This document shows positions 62,460 to 64,000 of a stretch of 64,000 bases of DNA, piece by piece. The position numbers were made by a program, and so were the translations under genes. The stretch covers positions 181,551 to 245,550 of the forward strand of contig JAJVDF010000857.1 of assembly GCA_022410635.1 (NCBI GenBank). Reading direction: 5' to 3'. The notes below the pieces were generated by a model, which saw nothing but the letters and a program-made list of their open reading frames with translations, made no database searches and was not told where the DNA came from. This stretch comes from Tretioscincus oriximinensis (lineage: Eukaryota; Chordata; Lepidosauria; Squamata; Gymnophthalmidae). Every line of letters starts with the position of its first letter. The stretch's first letter is position 1.

Positions 62460-63480
62460 TGTATTAACTGGGGGAATCAAGCTCCTGCCTTGCTTTCTGC
62501 CTCAGCTGCCTGGAATTCCTGCCTGGGCAGGAACCCTTACGCAGTCCTCCTCTTGTCTTAAGCACATCGCTGTCATTCATCCGAGGGGAAAGAGGCGGAA
62601 AGCCACTTGGAGAGCTTTCCTTCGGCAAGAAAAGCTTATTAAATCTGCTTCAAGTTGCTGCAGTCTGGATTGCTGGTCCTGAAGATNTTTTGGAGACATT
62701 TCTGGGTGTGCCATAAACTTGAACTCCCTGCTTCAGATTAAACTTTGCCAACCTCATGATGTCTCATCGGAATCCCAGAAGCCTCAGGCAACCGCACGGA
62801 GAAATGTTGCAACCATGGGAAGTTTGGCAAATTATAGCTTGGCTTATGACTTCCCATTTTATGAAGTTGCTAAAATTATTTTGAAATTCTATATTTTTCA
62901 TTGAATAATAACTTTCCACATAGAAATAACATCAGTTGGTAGACAATGAAACATGGAAACTTCAAAGAAACAGCCTTGTCGCCTGGGTCCAGCAGCTGCT
63001 AAAAATAAAATCAATTTCCCTTAAAGGGCAATTAATAAATTCACCCCAAGGAAAGAAATCAAATGATCCGGAGAGAAATTAGGGGAGGGAGGCTTTTAAA
63101 AATTTGTTTGCAAAGTGAGCAAGCGACATAATTAGGCACAGCTCTGTAGTNACAGGCAGAAACTTTGATATAAGGCCCTTCCCCTGTAATTATTTGATTG
63201 GTTTAGAATAAAATCCATTTCTAAATATGTAAATACGACAGAAGGGCGTTATTTTGTTAACAATAAGAAGTAAATGGCATCACATCCTGGCAGGCCTTGC
63301 TGCACACTGAAGCATTTGTCTGTTTCCTGCCTGGTGCATTGGACAGATGCTCTGTTTGTAGGGCAGAAATTTTTAAACATGCCGAAATTTATTTATTTAT
63401 AAGCTGTAATTATAGTCTGTGGCTTTTCTGCTTATTTATTTGAAGGGCGCAATTCTGACAGGAACTTTTAATCTGCCTTC
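62460..63480. other. Unique AT-rich stretch, candidate conserved non-coding DNA
   Basis: No repeat is recognised. Between about 62990 and 63240 there are several TAATTA/AATTAT cores next to ATTTGATTGG-like sequence, the density seen in developmental enhancers. This is inference from motif content alone. Confidence 0.35.
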
Positions 63481-63484
63481 AATC

Positions 63485-63580
63485 CTGAAGGGCCTCTGTG
63501 TGACACAGAATGCTGGACTTGATGGGCTGTGGCCTGATCCAGTATGGCTCTTCTTATGTTCTTATGTTCTTATGTTCTGA
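63485..63580 (+). mobile_element. CR1 3' terminus with octamer tail
   Basis: 'aagggcctctgtgtgacaca', 'gaatgctggacttgatgggc', 'tgtggcctgatccagtatgg', then 'ctcttcttatgttcttatgt'. Only the last 100 bp of CR1, with three TTCTTATG units. Confidence 0.9.
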
Positions 63581-63637
63581 AGAGCTGGACTAAAAAGTTA
63601 TTCAGGATTGAAGAAGCTTTTTTTTTGAAGAAATTAC

Positions 63638-63801
63638 TTGTGATTTTCCAAACATAAATTGATGACCCAATGATAGCACTGGAACAGAAAACAGATATGC
63701 GTGTATACGGATTTACATACAGAAGCCAAGGATTTGCATCCACTCCCCTATAGGCCAGGATCTGGACAGACAGCATCGTTGAAATGATCCAAAGAATCAA
63801 C
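63638..63801 (-). CDS. Candidate internal exon of a multi-pass membrane protein
   Basis: On the minus strand a splice-acceptor-like CTCTCGTCTTCCAG precedes an open 164-bp segment that ends at a donor-like CAA|GTAATT. The peptide has two hydrophobic stretches, 'LILWIISTMLSVQILAY' and 'ISVFCSSAIIGSSIYVW', joined by a short loop with 'DANPWLLYVNPYTR'. This looks like two transmembrane helices and a conserved loop. Intron phases would be 2 and 1. The frame stays open beyond both splice sites, so the call rests on splice signals and composition. I do not recognise the protein. The gene would run leftward, and no further exon was found in the window. Confidence 0.35.
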
Positions 63802-64000
63802 CTGGAAGACGAGAGCAATGGTGTGGGATCGCACAAGATTTCTGTGGGTCACAAGACCCAAGGGGAGGCGTTTACTCCATTTTGCAATCCACTGATTTCT
63901 AAATGCCCATTAAAACCACTCTCTCTTCTCTAAGGCCCCCTTGGAGCGGGATTCTGTCAATAGACTCATAGCGTAGCTCCAGGGTCCATTGATCTTTCTC
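63802..64000. other. Unique sequence to the window edge
   Basis: No repeat recognised. If the exon at 63638-63801 is real, this is the intron upstream of it. Confidence 0.4.

Overview
The window is repeat-dense vertebrate DNA, almost certainly from a non-avian reptile. The evidence is the mix of elements: many CR1 LINE fragments (some ending in TTCTTATG-type octamers), L2 LINEs, CORE/MIR-like tRNA-derived SINEs sharing the L2 tail, a complete L1 with a target-site duplication, a chromodomain Ty3/gypsy fragment and a decayed Tc1 transposon. Several L2, L1, Ty3/gypsy and Tc1 lineages together fit a squamate (gecko-like) best; tuatara is an alternative. Single 'n' bases are scattered throughout and there is one 313-base gap (58340-58652), so this is a draft assembly.

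No complete host protein-coding gene is visible. The only host coding candidate is one possible exon of a multi-pass membrane protein on the minus strand (63638-63801). Two CpG-rich islands (about 28.3-28.7 kb and 57.65-59.1 kb) look like promoter regions of genes whose bodies are not recognisable here. Several AT-rich, repeat-poor stretches (16.1-16.5, 19.5-20.2, 31.7-32.3, 34.9-35.5, 42.7-43.3, 45.3-46.3, 62.7-63.5 kb) look like single-copy intergenic or intronic sequence and may hold conserved non-coding elements.

Layout: 0-5.4 kb holds CR1 tails, simple repeats, two copies of a palindromic repeat and a short element with perfect 17-bp terminal inverted repeats. 5.44-9.87 kb is a mosaic of CR1, SINE and LTR pieces that reappears, collinear but with blocks missing, at 39.93-41.79 kb. 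10-17.4 kb holds unclassified repeats, SINEs and a 210-bp pyrimidine triplet tract. 17.48-19.5 kb is the 3' part of a Ty3/gypsy chromovirus-type retrotransposon with its 3' LTR. 20-25 kb is CR1, CORE-SINE and a degenerate L2. 26-39 kb is unclassified repeats, the first CpG island, a tandem array of CR1 tails, a second CR1 lineage and palindromic repeats. 46344-53580 is a full-length L1 on the minus strand, flanked by an 11-14 bp target-site duplication and carrying an exact 1.23-kb internal duplication that looks like an assembly error. 54-57.4 kb is CR1, L2 and a Tc1 transposon split by a CR1. 57.4-62.5 kb is the second CpG island, CORE-SINEs and more CR1. 62.5-64 kb is mostly unique DNA ending in the candidate exon.

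The most novel signals are a palindromic (foldback) repeat family with arms reading like GAGCCTTATTCTGGGCTATA, dispersed through the window and often next to or inside CR1 3' tails, and the collinear compact copy of the 5.4-9.9 kb block.
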